Positions 21,640 through 32,424 are shown, counted from the stretch's first letter. The stretch: 64,000 bases of DNA from Neoceratodus forsteri (GCA_016271365.2 JADMNL010000028.1:58794001-58858000); one strand, 5' to 3'. Translations and numbers: made by a program. Notes: a model not told the origin generated them from the sequence alone.

Positions 21640-22020
21640 ACACCCCATATTTCCTTATTTTAACCCCTGCTCTGCCTTGTACGATGTCTGAACCACTCCC
21701 AACTCTCCCCATCTCTTTCACCAATTCCACGTTCTTATTCCCCCTATTCTGAAACCTGTAATCATCCACATGTTAAGCACATCACCTAGTGGACAATTCC
21801 AGCTATCTACCACTGCCTCTGTAAAGGCGTTCTTCCACATGTCACTACTGTTTCTGTCATGCCCCTCTTTCCCTTCTGGCCTCCATGGATTGAATGCTCA
21901 CATCAGCCCATATCTCCTCTTGGGTCTTCCCCTGTTACCCATATAATCATTTTGGTTGCCTCCTTTGGACTGATTCTGAGCATTTACTTTTTTAAGGAGA
22001 GAGATCCAGAACTGCATACA
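21640..22020 (-). mobile_element. Ancient CR1 fragment (minus)
   Basis: Read in reverse, the segment shows eroded CR1 C-terminal landmarks in order: an 'aactgcatac' QFW-type region at 22010, a KD/E linker rich in A, and 'ggaggcaaccaaaatgat' (RRATKMI) at 21948-21965. The usual 'aacgccttt...ttccac' 3' UTR-like wording lies near 21825. No open frame survives. It is more diverged than the other copies. Confidence 0.6.
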
Positions 22021-22969
22021 TTTGCCCCTATATTCAAAAGGCTAGTGCAGGCTGTGGAACTATCCAAGAAGTGTGCAATGAGATGGGGCGGGAGCCATAT
22101 TCAAAGGACTCTGGTGCGTGGTGCTGACCCATTAGAGAGATCAAGCAGAATCTATCCCTGCGCTCATGTAAATGAGGGAATCACCTTTGCATATAGGGTC
22201 TATTTAATGGTTTTGACAGTCCTAGACAGTCTCCGCTGCAGCGCTGTTTAACGCTGCCAAAACCTACCCTTAAACCCCATGCACTTTAGTGCTTGAACCC
22301 CCCCCCCCCGCCACAAGTGCAGGGTAGCAGACTGACAGCAGGAGATGTCAGTCCTTGGCAGTGTCATCCCACCCCCCAATATAGAGAACACCATCTGTGA
22401 AAGCCAGTCATTGGTGTTCAGTGGTCCTCCCACCCCCCGAACACCTGTTCAAACCCCTCCCTTCCAGTCTACAAAGGACCCCAATCATCTTATCCCCCCA
22501 CTAACCCAAGCAGCCACCTGTCACCCAAGATGGTGACTGGCACAGCTCCACCGCTCGCCACACTGGCTGGCCACCATCTGAATGACAGGGCATGCAAGCA
22601 CGACTACTGTAATTTCTATTAATGACCCATAATGGGTATGCAAATGGCCCTTAGTGTCTTGCATGCCCCATGAGCTTATCAGCATACCAGGGCAGAATAC
22701 GGCTCACAGGAGCACTAGCTCTACCCCAGTTGGATGTGCTATCCCCATTCGGCTCCTCTGGACCATATTCCAGTTGGGGGCTGTGTCAGCGTAGTGCATA
22801 GTCACTACGCACTGCTCTGACACAGACTCATATTCCGACAGTTAGTACGACCAGTCAAAGCTGGCTAACTATCTGAACACTGCTCCTGAGCCGGCTGTGC
22901 AGCGCTTATGGGTGTGTAGTGCACATGGACAGCTCTAAGGTATAAAAAAAAATAAATCAAAACACAGCT
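22021..22969. repeat. Composite non-coding repeat with short hairpins
   Basis: The segment opens with 'tatattcaaaagg', wording that also begins or ends the repeats near 33.06, 34.02, 46.10 and 50.52 kb ('ttcaaa' with 'gggcc'). Inside there are C-homopolymers (22300-22309) and a hairpin near 22781-22826. That hairpin has CTGTGTCAG/CTGACACAG outer arms and CGTAGTG/CACTACG inner arms. There is no protein-coding signal. It is probably one long or several nested non-autonomous elements. Confidence 0.4.
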
Positions 22970-24005
22970 ACATAAGAAGCCCTACAAGGAGACACTGAAG
23001 GATCTCCACAAGTACACCCTGGAAGAGAGGAGAGCAAGAGAAAACATAATAGAAATCTACAGTTACTTCACGGGGTACACAGGGAGCAGGAGTGAAGTCT
23101 TTTTCAAATGAGAATGAGGAGGGGCGTCTCCTGACAAACAGCCTGCTGACTCGAAGCACCAGGGCCAGCTGTGGGTGACATTACCTGTGTAACTGTTTAC
23201 TAGCACTTACAGCAAGCCTTACGGACTATAGTGTATGTTTTATATCAGCTATGAGGGAAAGGTTTACGCCTGATTTTGGTTTGCTGTCCTAGGGCTAGCT
23301 GCCCTTTGCCCTGCACTGATCCAGCACTGCAGTGCTTGCAGACTGAGCCCTTTTTTTTTTAACTTTGTATTTCTCTTACGCCTTACTACCCCTTCCCTCC
23401 ACTCTTTCAGACTTCCCATACAAACACCTCGCCGCTGTTGGAGTCTGCCCCTAGAGTACCTGGTCACACTGCCCTGGACCCGTGATGCCCAGTTAACCCC
23501 CCGGTGGGGTGAGGAGGAACTCTCCCCCTAGAACCTCCCCAGCAACTGTTCTGCAGTGGACCCTGCACAGCGGAGTCTGCCCCGACCAACTGCGAGTGTG
23601 TGCAGCGAGGAGTCGTCACCTAGGAGTGACAGGGGGTTCTTTCCTTTGTTCATCCCCTGATGTCAATGTGCAATGAGGGGCGAGGAGACACGCTGAGACG
23701 TGCCTCCTACTCCGCCCCTCTGCCAACGTCTACCCATCCCCTTCTACTGCTATCTCCACGTACCACATCTTCCACCCGAGCACCCCCAGGTGGCGGTATC
23801 GCAGCTGGAGTTTGCAGGTGCCCCCCCCCCCCGGAGAAGGAGGGCAGCCGTTGGGTGCTCCATCCTTCTCCTCCCTGGCCGACCCCTGGCGATCCGTGCT
23901 CGTTCCCGAACATGGGTCACTGGTGTGGTATGAGGTAAGGTTTCCAGCGCCTCAGCGCCATCGGGCCGGCTGACTGAGCCCTTTTTGATTTTACGTTTCT
24001 ACGTT
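22970..24005 (+). mobile_element. Divergent CR1 fragment copy H, split by SINE c
   Basis: Translation near 22980-23110 gives KKPYKETLKDLHKYTLEERRARENIIEIYSYF, the CR1 C-terminal signature in a divergent form. The 3' end 'gagccctttttgattttacgtttctacg' is interrupted at 23355 by a SINE insertion and completed at 23987-24004. The lineage is distinct from both common CR1 types in the window, and the coding part is short. Confidence 0.7.
23356..23971 (-). mobile_element. tRNA-headed SINE, copy c, with perfect 15-bp TSD
   Basis: GACTGAGCCCTTTTT occurs at 23341-23355 and again at 23972-23986, exactly flanking a 616-bp insert. On the minus strand the insert begins GCCGGCCCGATGGCGCTGAGG and carries GACCCATGTTCGGGAACGAG (B-box-like). 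It ends in an A-tail (poly-T at 23351-23360 on the plus strand). This is the cleanest copy of the family and defines its full length: tRNA-like head, a GC-rich body of about 500 bp, and an A-tail. Long TSD plus A-tail implies L1-type target-primed mobilisation. No protein is encoded. Confidence 0.9.
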
Positions 24006-25259
24006 ATTGCCAGACAATGACCACAGGCATGCAAACAGCAATTATATGCAGGTGATGCTGTCCTCTTTGCCTCCCACCCAAACCCCTCCTTACTTCAGAC
24101 CTCCCACCAGCATTCTTTCAACCAAATCGATAGTTGGTTTATGGACCGCAGACTGGTCATTAATATTAAAAAAAATAAAAAAAGCTATGTTATTTGCCCA
24201 TCACCAAAGCAAGGCCAGAGACTCGCCCCTCCAGATACTTTTCAGCTCGCTTCACCCACTGGAGCAGGTCCGCTCATATAAATACCTGGGCATTACATTT
24301 GACCACGCCCTCACACACCAACTCGCTCACTTCAACTACCAACGCTCGAATCGGCCTTCTTTACCGTCATAAGGACTGCCTGCCACCAGAAGGCCTCCGT
24401 CTGGCTGTCACCTCCTCGGTCCTGTCCCTAGTTGGTTATGGCCTCCCTATCTATGCAGCTGCAGACGCCACCGCTCTCCATAAAATCCAAATGTCCATTA
24501 ACAAGACCTGCCGGCTCCTGACCGGTGCGGACAGGCGGACTCATACATACACACTATACTCCTTGGCCAATGTGCTCAATCTTGAAGAGAGACTGCAATA
24601 TCAGTCCTGCATTCTGGCAAAAAACCAAAAATACTCCTTGGTCTCTCCCCCCCGGGGTGTCCACGTCCCTCCACCCTGCTATCCCTTCTCCACTCATAGC
24701 ACCACCAAGACTGCTCTTCAGGTCCCTAGGGTTAGGACTTTACTCACCCAAAGATCTTTCTGCTACAGGGCTCCTTCCTGGTTCAACTCCCTCCCCCACC
24801 TCAATTGCCACCCTCCCTAAAGTAGATCCTTTTAAGGCTGCACTCAGGAACCACATTTTTTACCACCCGCAGACACACATGTCCTCAATCGGCGGGGTCC
24901 TAGACCCGTCTGAGCCTCCCACTACACTGTGGGTCCAAAGCTAATCTCCTACTGTGACAATGTCTCTCATAAAGCAGTATCATTTGCAACATGTCTGTAT
25001 ACTGCGCCTGCACTATCTGACCTGCCTAGCTACCACCTTGTATAGGACTACAGTTTCTACCGTGTATGATAATGTTTTCCTGTTGCATTCTGTTTTGCAC
25101 ATTACTATTGTCTGTAATTCTCTATCATGTAAATGCATGCTATGTTTTATATCCTGTATATTCAGTGTATGTTCTGTTAACTGACGTGGAGCCTTTGGAA
25201 ATGAGTCCTCGACTCAAAGGGTGGTAATTTCAATGCGAAAATAAATAATAAATAAATAC
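24006..25259 (+). mobile_element. Nimb/Rex1-like LINE, ORF2 C-terminus and 3' UTR (plus)
   Basis: The coding remnant runs from about 24007 to 24930. It has an 'LILKKIKKAMLFAHHQ' strand, then VRSYKYLGITFDHALT, then in the next frame RIGLLYRHKDCLPPEGLRLAVTSSVLSLVGYGLPIYAAAD, CRLLTGADRRTHTYTLY, LEERLQYQSCILAKN, PRVRT and APSWFNSLP. These are the post-RT blocks of I/Nimb/Rex1-type LINEs. A minus-strand paralogue lies at 44.85-46.08 kb. The 3' UTR ends in an AAATAA tandem (25240-25258). At least two frame changes (near 24300 and 24820) show it is inactive. The exact clade needs a database comparison. Confidence 0.8.
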
Positions 25260-26018
25260 AGGGGTTATACATTCAGTTTTGCCACTGCTATCCATCAAGG
25301 TTAGTGTCTGGGAAATCCCAGGCATTTCACTAGCCCAATTAGTGTACTTGCTGAAATGTTAGCTCATCCAGTAATAGCCAGTAGTTCTAGTTAAGGGACA
25401 GTTTTACTAGCCTAATATAAAATCTACCATTGGGCTAGTGACCAGTGCCAATTCTAACCCCTGCAAGGTACATAAAACATTCAATACCATTTTTTTTCTT
25501 TACTTCTACTTTTCCCCTCAGAAGGCTGCTTTTTCTATCCTTACCTGAACTGTAACCTCAGCACCATCCGGCACGTTCCCCTGGAGACTATCAAGCAAGC
25601 CCCACCCTTTCACATGTGCCACTGTGGCTTCACCCTGGCACTGGGTCTCCAACACCACTTCATGAATCCAGAGCAGAGGCAGGGGGCCACCAAAGGACAC
25701 CAACAGCCACTGAGCATGGCAGGCTAAGCGTAATGTCACCACATCTCACTGAACTTTTTTGGCCCTTGTAAACTGCTCCCACCTCCTTCTGCATGGGACT
25801 GCACTGTGCCTTGGTGGTTGGGGGGGGGGTTATTTAGTGGTCACCATACACTTCTAATTCCTCTCAACAAGCCCACCACAGCAGGTGCTCACGTGGCAGG
25901 ATGGTCACTAGGAGTCAGGCTCAAAATATTAACTAGGGTTTCCTGCACAGCAGCATAGCACACAGCAACCTCCAGCACCACCTGGTCCGAGGGTCAACTA
26001 GCTACTTTTTCCGGATCT
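25260..26018. other. Unassigned sequence
   Basis: No gene is seen. The 'gggctagtg' and 'ctagcccaat' wording at 25330-25440 may be a small dispersed repeat. A G-run lies at 25819-25828. An apparent frame at 25518-25742 (minus) has no recognisable motif. Confidence 0.3.
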
Positions 26019-26303
26019 ACTATGAAATCCCGACACACCAGCCAGAGATCAACATCCCGACACTGCAATAACCCAACGGTGTAACATCCCAATGATGGTA
26101 AACCCGACAGTGGACTTATGCCGAGTTTCTGGTCTGTCAGGGGGCTATGCCCCCCCATCATCCCCCCCCCCCAAAATAATGATAACCAACTCCAAGTCCT
26201 GGCAAACTCCACTGTCGGGCTTACCGTCATCAGGATGTTACACCGTTAGGTTAGTGCAGCGTCAGGATGTTGGTTTCGGGCTGGTGGGTGTCAGGATTTT
26301 ACG
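26019..26303. mobile_element. Fold-back element with ~110-bp arms
   Basis: The left arm (about 26027-26137) and right arm (about 26200-26300) are reverse complements with scattered, mostly CG-to-TG type differences. Shared blocks in order are AAATCCCGACA, CACCAGCC, CAACATCC, GACACTGCA, AACGGTGTAACATCC and CCCGACAGTGGA. The loop is C-rich (26150-26172). The left arm contains the short repeat AACATCC twice. It looks like a MITE or fold-back transposon. I could not fix a target-site duplication. Confidence 0.75.
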
Positions 26304-27789
26304 TTTCGGTATCATATAGTGATACCTTTTTCTACCGTACTTTAGGGTATCTATGTTTACTTTCTCTACCCACTAACAACATATCAGAGATGTATTTTAG
26401 TAATAACAGGACACTGGCAGACAGATGTTACACATCACATCACTGCATGTTTCTTTTAACTAACACGTTGTTGAATGGATAACGATGTTATAAATACTTA
26501 ACAAAAGAAAGTGACCTAGAATGTCTTTGTTCTACATATGCTACAGAATGGTATTACATGTAACATCAACTCCGTAGAAGCCAATTCTCTCATTTCCAAA
26601 CAGCTTGCGTAGCTCAAGGCTGATGGGTACCAACCAAAACAGCAAGCATAAGTCTAATTAGAGAGCACAGAAATTAATGTCTTTATATAGGGCCTTTCAT
26701 ACGCGGTTTATGTTTTCAAAGCAAGCAGTGAAATACTGGTAATGTAAGGACTGTATGAAAAGGAATAATGCAGTCTCCATACAATTATGTACAACTACAC
26801 TAGGATATATTTTATTGAAAGCTGGGAAGCTGGCCAAGACACCAGTGTAGCCCACTACGCTTTTCAAAAATACCATGAGATCTTGAACTTCTGGTTGAAA
26901 AACTATAACCGAATGGCAAAAGCAACCTCAGACAAAAGAAAACACCACCTCCAACTACACTAGTCTTTTACAACAGTGAACCAGTTGTGCATTTAGGAAC
27001 ATTGTGTTGGGCTTTTAGTTTCACTAAATATATTTTTCAAATGACTGTTATTTTAATGTTACATAAAAATGACCATAACTTCTCTAGAGCTACATAAACT
27101 ATGTCTATGCATAGTGTACTCTAATTTTTAAACATCTGAGATCTGTAATGAATATTATAAAACAATGTTTTACCATTTATAACCACCTACCTAAAAGCTA
27201 ATATCAGTGCTGTAATAAAACATTCTATATACTAAGTGCGTTTGCCATGAAAACTATAGAAAACACAATATAAAATATTACAGAAAGCAAATATAATCAC
27301 TACTCTGTTTTACTAGCCGTGTTGTAAACATAGTGATTTAAACGCTTTAAAATACTTCCTAATATAATCTAATAATTCTGGAAAGTAGTGTTCGTCGACT
27401 TCATTTTATAGCAAACTATTCCTGCTGCAGAAACACCTAACTGTCATTAGTGTTTACATCCCTACTACTAAGCAGGCTGCTCATTTCCTTTCAGTTCAAG
27501 GAGATCGAAACGCATCACCAGCGTGGCACGTTACTTTCACTTTTTTGATAGCCCTGTCTCCCTGTGAAACATAGGAAGGAAAAGCAGATAGCTGGAAGCC
27601 TTTTACCTCACAAATACTTACGAAGCCAAACTCAAAAACCTAAAACCGTCCCTGCTAACAGTGAGGAAAACCAGCCTTTAACTCCCAAGCAGGGACAGTG
27701 AAAATCCATAACATGTAAAGTACTGTGTCGACACAAATTTCGCTTCAGTAACAACAGTTTCAGCATGTCAGACAAACGCATTTACTTAC
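26304..27789 (-). other. TAF4: TAF4 intron 2, AT-rich non-repetitive part
   Basis: This is the first stretch of the intron that follows TAF4 exon 2; the donor GTAAGT lies at 27784-27789 on the minus strand. It is AT-rich with no recognised mobile element, unlike the rest of the window. No downstream TAF4 exon was recognised from here to position 1, so the intron is at least about 27.8 kb long. Confidence 0.6.
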
Positions 27790-28789
27790 CTGGTGGCAAC
27801 TGAAAGTTCTGAATATTAGGCGGATTGTGTGATGGGTGGGGGAGGCGCGGAGCTAAAACTGGAGGTGCCATCGTAGCCCTTATGCCACCGGCACCGGCAG
27901 CCGTTGGAGTCCTGGGTAAATTCTGGGAGACAGTACTTGCAGTGGTCTTAGTAATTCCGGTCGGGGTACCAGGGGGATGAGGCGGTATTCCTCCGGGATT
28001 GGGGGCTACATTCTGAAGCCCACCTTGCATAGGTTGCCCAATAACCAGGTTACTCGTATTCGGCTGACTACTGGCTGTCAATAACTGCTGGGGCGCCTGG
28101 ATAATAGATTTCGGGGATTCGGATTTGATAACATGTGTCCCCGCAGTTAATGAAACGTTGCCTGTCAAACTTGAGCCAGGCTGACTATTGAGAAGTGGAG
28201 TCTGGAGAGGAAACTCCCGAACCAACAGTTGCGGGCAAATTGGCAACGTTCAATGTTGAATTTAATACGGCACTATTTCCATTTTGTGTTGCACCGTGTC
28301 CTGCGTGAATTGGAGGTCTCACCAATGCTACAGTAGGTCCAATGCCTGTTCCTTGTGACGAAATAACTGTTGATGAAACATTCGGCGTATTCATGTAAGA
28401 AGTCTGGATGACAGTACTAGCTGCTGTAGGCAAGACAGCATTTACAGTTCCTTTTACAACAGAGCCAGGTCCATTGTTGACCACTGTTACAGCAGGTGCA
28501 TTAGTACTAGGAGCAGTAGTTCCAGTGAAAGTGGCAGCACTTCCTGAATTGTGAGAGTTCATTACCACATTACTCCCATTCAAAGTTTGTACCGCAGAGG
28601 TCCCAATTTTCCCATTACCGGATCCGTGATTGGGTATGTTGGTTGCCATGGCACTGATGACCACAGATTTACCCTGACTGATAGCCCCTGATGCCTCGGA
28701 TCCTGCAGATGAAGATGTGATCACTGTTGCATCCATAGCTGAACCCTGGGACCTTGTATTGTTAATAACACCCCCTTGCACTCCAATGC
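27790..28789 (-). CDS. TAF4: TAF4 coding exon 2 (contains an apparent frameshift)
   Basis: This exon encodes the low-complexity Ser/Thr/Pro/Gly/Asn-rich coactivator region of TFIID subunit 4, upstream of the TAFH domain. Recognisable TAF4 blocks in order are AVQTLNGSNVVMNSH, VVNNGPGSV, ASTVIQTS, IKSESPKSIIQAP, LVIGQPMQGGLQ, PPHPPGTPTGITK, TVSQNLPRTPT, VLAPRLPHPSHNP and NIQNFQLPPG. The acceptor (pyrimidine tract then CAG) precedes 28789 and a GTAAGT donor follows 27790, both phase 1. The first two-thirds and the last third lie in different frames: the upstream frame hits TAG at 28185-28187 (SSPDSTSQ-stop), while the downstream frame resumes within 28185-28246. An extra base or a sequencing error is likely. 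The rest of the protein (TAFH, histone fold) lies outside the window. Confidence 0.93.
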
Positions 28790-28900
28790 CTGTTATAAAG
28801 GGAAACAAAAGAAAACATTACTCATATACACATTTTATGCATTTAGAGACACGTCTCCGACATTCTCTTCTGCTTAAAACCCTTTCATTTCCTACGTTAC
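28790..28900 (-). other. TAF4: TAF4 intron 1 (111 bp)
   Basis: On the minus strand it begins GTAACG at 28900 and ends with a TTTTCTTTTGTTTCCC pyrimidine tract and ATAACAG at 28790. Reading through the intron from exon 1 reaches a stop at 28818, and splicing joins the frame as AKG-G-IGVQGG in phase 1. Such a short intron stands out next to intron 2 (over 27 kb). As I recall, human TAF4 encodes this region in one long exon, so a split here would be lineage-specific. Confidence 0.75.
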
Positions 28901-29135
28901 CTCCTTTTGCCACCTCTTGTGCAAGTCCCATTTTGCTCTCTGTCTGGGCATTAGCATTGCTTCCTACCCCAGAGCTGGCAACATGGTTTGCGACTCCTTG
29001 GGGCCTAACTTCGGGCGTGTTGCTGGCAGTAGCCGCCAGCTGGGACTCCAAAGAGCCCACTAGGTCGCTCACCACTTTCTCGTCCACCTCTGTGTTGAAG
29101 AAAACATCATCCAGCAGATCTGAACCCGCCGCCAT
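28901..29135 (-). CDS. TAF4: TAF4 coding exon 1 (TFIID subunit 4, N-terminus)
   Basis: TAF4 is a scaffold and coactivator subunit of nuclear TFIID; it pairs with TAF12 through a histone fold that is not in this window. The exon encodes MAAGSDLLDDVFFNTEVDEK followed by VVSDLVGSLESQLAA, the highly conserved N-terminus of TAF4 and not of TAF4B. It continues through TPEVRPQG and ends at AKGG (78 codons plus one base). The ATG at 29133-29135 has a good context (gaagATGg). A TTG two codons upstream is in frame but is not a credible start. The Ala/Pro-rich expansion of mammalian TAF4 is absent here. The exon ends at a GTAACG donor. Confidence 0.95.
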
Positions 29136-29149
29136 CTTCAATCCGCTGC

Positions 29150-29300
29150 TAAACCGAGGGGGGGTAGCCCATACGGCGCAGGCGCGCAGCTGGTTGACGT
29201 CACAGCGAGAGGAATTCCACTGGAAGCTGATTGGTCTGCTCTCGGTTTTAAAGCGAGGGCAAATGGCTGAAAGCGTTATTGAGGAGTGGGGACGGCAGAC
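29150..29300 (-). promoter_or_regulatory. TAF4: TAF4 CpG-rich core promoter with CRE, NRF1-like and CCAAT motifs
   Basis: Immediately upstream of the TAF4 ATG, the sequence has clustered CpGs, rare elsewhere outside SINEs. GCGCAGGCGC at 29176-29185 fits the NRF1-type RCGCANGCGY motif. TGACGTCA at 29195-29202 is a perfect palindromic cAMP response element. ATTGG at 29230-29234 is a CCAAT box on the gene's strand, about 95 bp above the ATG. No TATA box is evident. The set is typical of a housekeeping promoter; factor binding is inferred from motif matches only. Confidence 0.7.
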
Positions 29301-31184
29301 AGCACTGAAGGGGAAGGAGGTGGAAGCGAATAAGCGTGGATGTACCAGGCTAGCGAAATGCTTCAGAACAGCGCAAGATGTTGAAATATAGCCTTTCTTG
29401 ATTATGTCTACAGCTGCTCTGTGCTGGGACTCGCTTTTAAGACTATTCTGATGTTAAACGTTGGTTTCTCGTGGTGATTTGCTCTTTGTCTTTCTCTTCC
29501 AAAATGGCTGCATGTTTTGCTCTCTTCTAGCCTGTAACTAGTCTGAAGGGCGCCACACCTGTGCCGACTGCCAGCTGCATGTAACTGATCTACACAGTTT
29601 ACTGTAGCGATAGAGGGGCGAGATTCTCAGTAAAATGTGTGAGTTGTTGATATGGTATTTCCTGCAGATTTTATTTTCTTTAAAATGAGTTTTTAGTGAT
29701 CAATTCTACCTAAGACGATGCTATTAAAAAGTAATGTCCGCCTCTACCATTGAGAACATGGTAAGTTTATTTCATGATTAGTCTGTAGCGGAATCTACCG
29801 GCGAATATTATAATCTGTCATATGGTGATACATGTACAGTACCTATCGGACTGCAGAAGTTATTTTAGATCCGTTATATTTAAGGGAAGTTAACTAAAAC
29901 AAGCTTTTTTTTTTTTTTTATACTTGACCCATTAAGTAATCGGACCCTTGAAACTTCTATAGTTTTATTTTTGTAAGTGTATATTTTTGTTTTAACCTGT
30001 TTAAAACTTCAATTGTGCTCTTGCAGTGTTTCGAGCGGAGACTAAAGTACATTTTTGTTAAGTCAGGATTACAACCAGTGACTGCTTAGGCACCATTTTT
30101 ATTTTCGTTTACTAATTCCTCCAAGATCTGTATTGACTTGCATGTTAGAAGTGTTTAAACTGACTTACCTCTGTGTTTGCCACAGACAAAGGTGGTAGGC
30201 GAAGAATATTGTTTATTTCATGTTGCAAATGCGGAGTACCAGACTCCAGCTGGAACCCAGAATTGTTCGTCCACAGACCGTTGGGGTGGCAAGTATGGGA
30301 TATGTGAGGATGGGATAGGTGCTGCTGTTGAGTTTGTTGTGACTGCCACATGCTTGCTGAGATGTGATCCAAACACAGGAACATGCTAGCAGGTAAAGAC
30401 TGTCTGTCTAGTTTGCTAATACTTGATACCCATGAAAAAAACACTGACAGCATAACTGTTCAGCTGCTAGCTGTCCAATTTCCTTATTTTATTGGAAGTG
30501 TCGTCCTGTCCCAGTGGATTCGGGTACCATTGCGCGCACACACTAGTGTGGATCTACTGGGCCACTTTCGCACAGACACTTTTGTCTCAGTAGATGCTGG
30601 GACAGTTCCTTTACCGCAGGCAGTAGTGGCCCGGCAGGTGCTGGCACAGTTCTCCTGCCACCGTTACTGTTGTTCCAGCACGTGTGCATTACTTCCACAG
30701 TTGTATGCCACACCGAAGCTGGGACACTCCTAGACTTGTGATTTTTAGTTCCCTAGTAACCAAATGGCCAGTAAGTTTAAAAAAATAAATAAATAAAAAT
30801 TCAGTGACTTTACTGTAGCAGCCAATCGGAGAATACTTCTTTGCTAGACTTCCAAGGAGGGAAAAGTACAGAGAGATTATAGCAATGGAGAGGGGAGTGA
30901 GATTTTCCTCTTGTGCTGCTTTTCAGAATGTTTGAAAAATATAAAAATGAAACCTTTTCTGTTTGGAGGGTGGACAAATCAACCTTTACTAGGGGGGGCG
31001 ACTCTGCACCAGGAAGTATCACTTTAATACACGGGCTTACCTACATGAGCACCAGAACGGCACTTGGCAGGTGCACCACGGGTGTTCCTCTCTTAGCCAA
31101 TGTAATTTTTGGCTGCAGAAACTAAATGATAAAAATGAGGTTGAAACATGATGAGCAGTGTGGCTGCTGTGGAGAGGGCCAGCA

Positions 31185-31186
<2 letters not shown>
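29301..31186. other. TAF4 5' flank, no gene recognised
   Basis: No conserved coding exon is seen on either strand. A T-run lies at 29906-29919. Around 30540-30690 short phrases such as 'gctgggacagtt' and 'gctggcacagtt' recur about 60 bases apart, suggesting a decayed tandem repeat. Divergent transcription from the CpG-rich promoter is possible but unsupported. Confidence 0.4.

Positions 31187-31227
<41 letters not shown>
31187..31227 (+). repeat. (GT)n microsatellite
   Basis: Uninterrupted GT dinucleotide tract of 41 bases (about 20 units). Confidence 0.98.
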
Positions 31228-31230
<3 letters not shown>

Positions 31231-32424
31231 ATGATCTGCAGGGAAAGAATCCTTACACTTTCTAGTGTCTTGATCAGGCACCACCTGGGCAGTGTACCAT
31301 TCTGGGCCCCTCCGCACAAAAGGACATTGAAACAGTCGAGCATGCAACGTGTGGAGCTGTCACAAAGATCAGGGGAATGGAAGCTATGAAGAAAGGTTGG
31401 TGACCTGTAACATTTCCTCCTTGGATACATTGGTAAGATCATGGGTAACCTTAAGAGGCACTTTTCAGGGCTTGGCTTGACTCCTTACTTATGCCCCCAT
31501 ATTGGACTTTTAATTATATACTGTATTTAGTTTTGATTCACCTCTGGTCCTGTTTTTTCCTTTTCAGGTGATTTATACATACACTTGGCACTCTGCTGTC
31601 CAACCCATTTCATTACACACCTAGCAAAAGGTGGATTGGCAACAATGGTGGAGAACAAGTGAGCAGGGGACTGGATTGCTACAGTTAGCACCAACACATG
31701 TGTGATACTGAAATCTTCACACGTAGAAGGGGAGAAACCGGTGGAGCAGATGGCCGATGTATGTTTCAGCTAAAGAGCCCGGGTTTGTTCCATAACTGCT
31801 AACAAAATATTCAGTTCTGGCCCCTGTACAGGGCAACGTGTGGCCTATCACTTGTGCACGCAGGTCATGGGCCCTCCCTTCTGCACCCTTGGTTTTTTTC
31901 TGCCTTTGATTTATTTTTCTCTCTCTGGGGAAAACTGTTCTCAGTATTCTGTTAATGGTAGTCGCACTGTAATTTTATGGATAACTGTTGGCCCTAGATT
32001 TATTCTTTGTCCGTCCTGGGTATTGTTGGAAAATCAATAAAAATGTGACTATTATTATTAAACAAAAAAAAGTGAGTTGTATGAGCGAGAGACAGAAATG
32101 ATTAATGACTGTATTGTAAAAAAAAAAGGCATTAATATTGGGTTGAAGCATAAAGTGTAGAGAAATTTAACATTGACACAAAAAAAACAACTTGCCACTT
32201 GCTGAATCTGTTGTTCCTTGTCATTAAACTGGTTGTGATGCATTGTTGGTGTTCTCAAAATGGGAACAGTCTTGTCGAGGTAAAATAGTGATGCAGCAGT
32301 GCTTGCATACAGGATGCCGATATTGAGGTAGTGCCAGCATTTCATGGCGTGATCTTTTAAATTCCAAGGAACACCCCACCATTAATTTGGCAATGGTACA
32401 GGTACTGTTATCTGTTTGTGCTTT
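31228..32424. other. Unassigned sequence with a possible LINE-type 3' end
   Basis: No gene is seen. At 32031-32072 there is an 'aatcaataaaaa' signal followed after about 25 bases by an A-run, which resembles the 3' end of an L1-type retroposon. No coding part of such an element was recognised upstream. Confidence 0.3.

Noticed and set aside
28717..29391. A 224-codon plus-strand frame opposite TAF4
   Set aside because: It is the antisense shadow of the TAF4 exons and CpG-rich promoter. It has no motifs of its own and is explained by codon composition of the real gene.
30145..30733. Overlapping frames of 70-116 codons near 30.2-30.7 kb as a gene divergent from TAF4
   Set aside because: No conserved motif, no convincing splice structure, and partial tandem-repeat character. 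Kept as unassigned flank.
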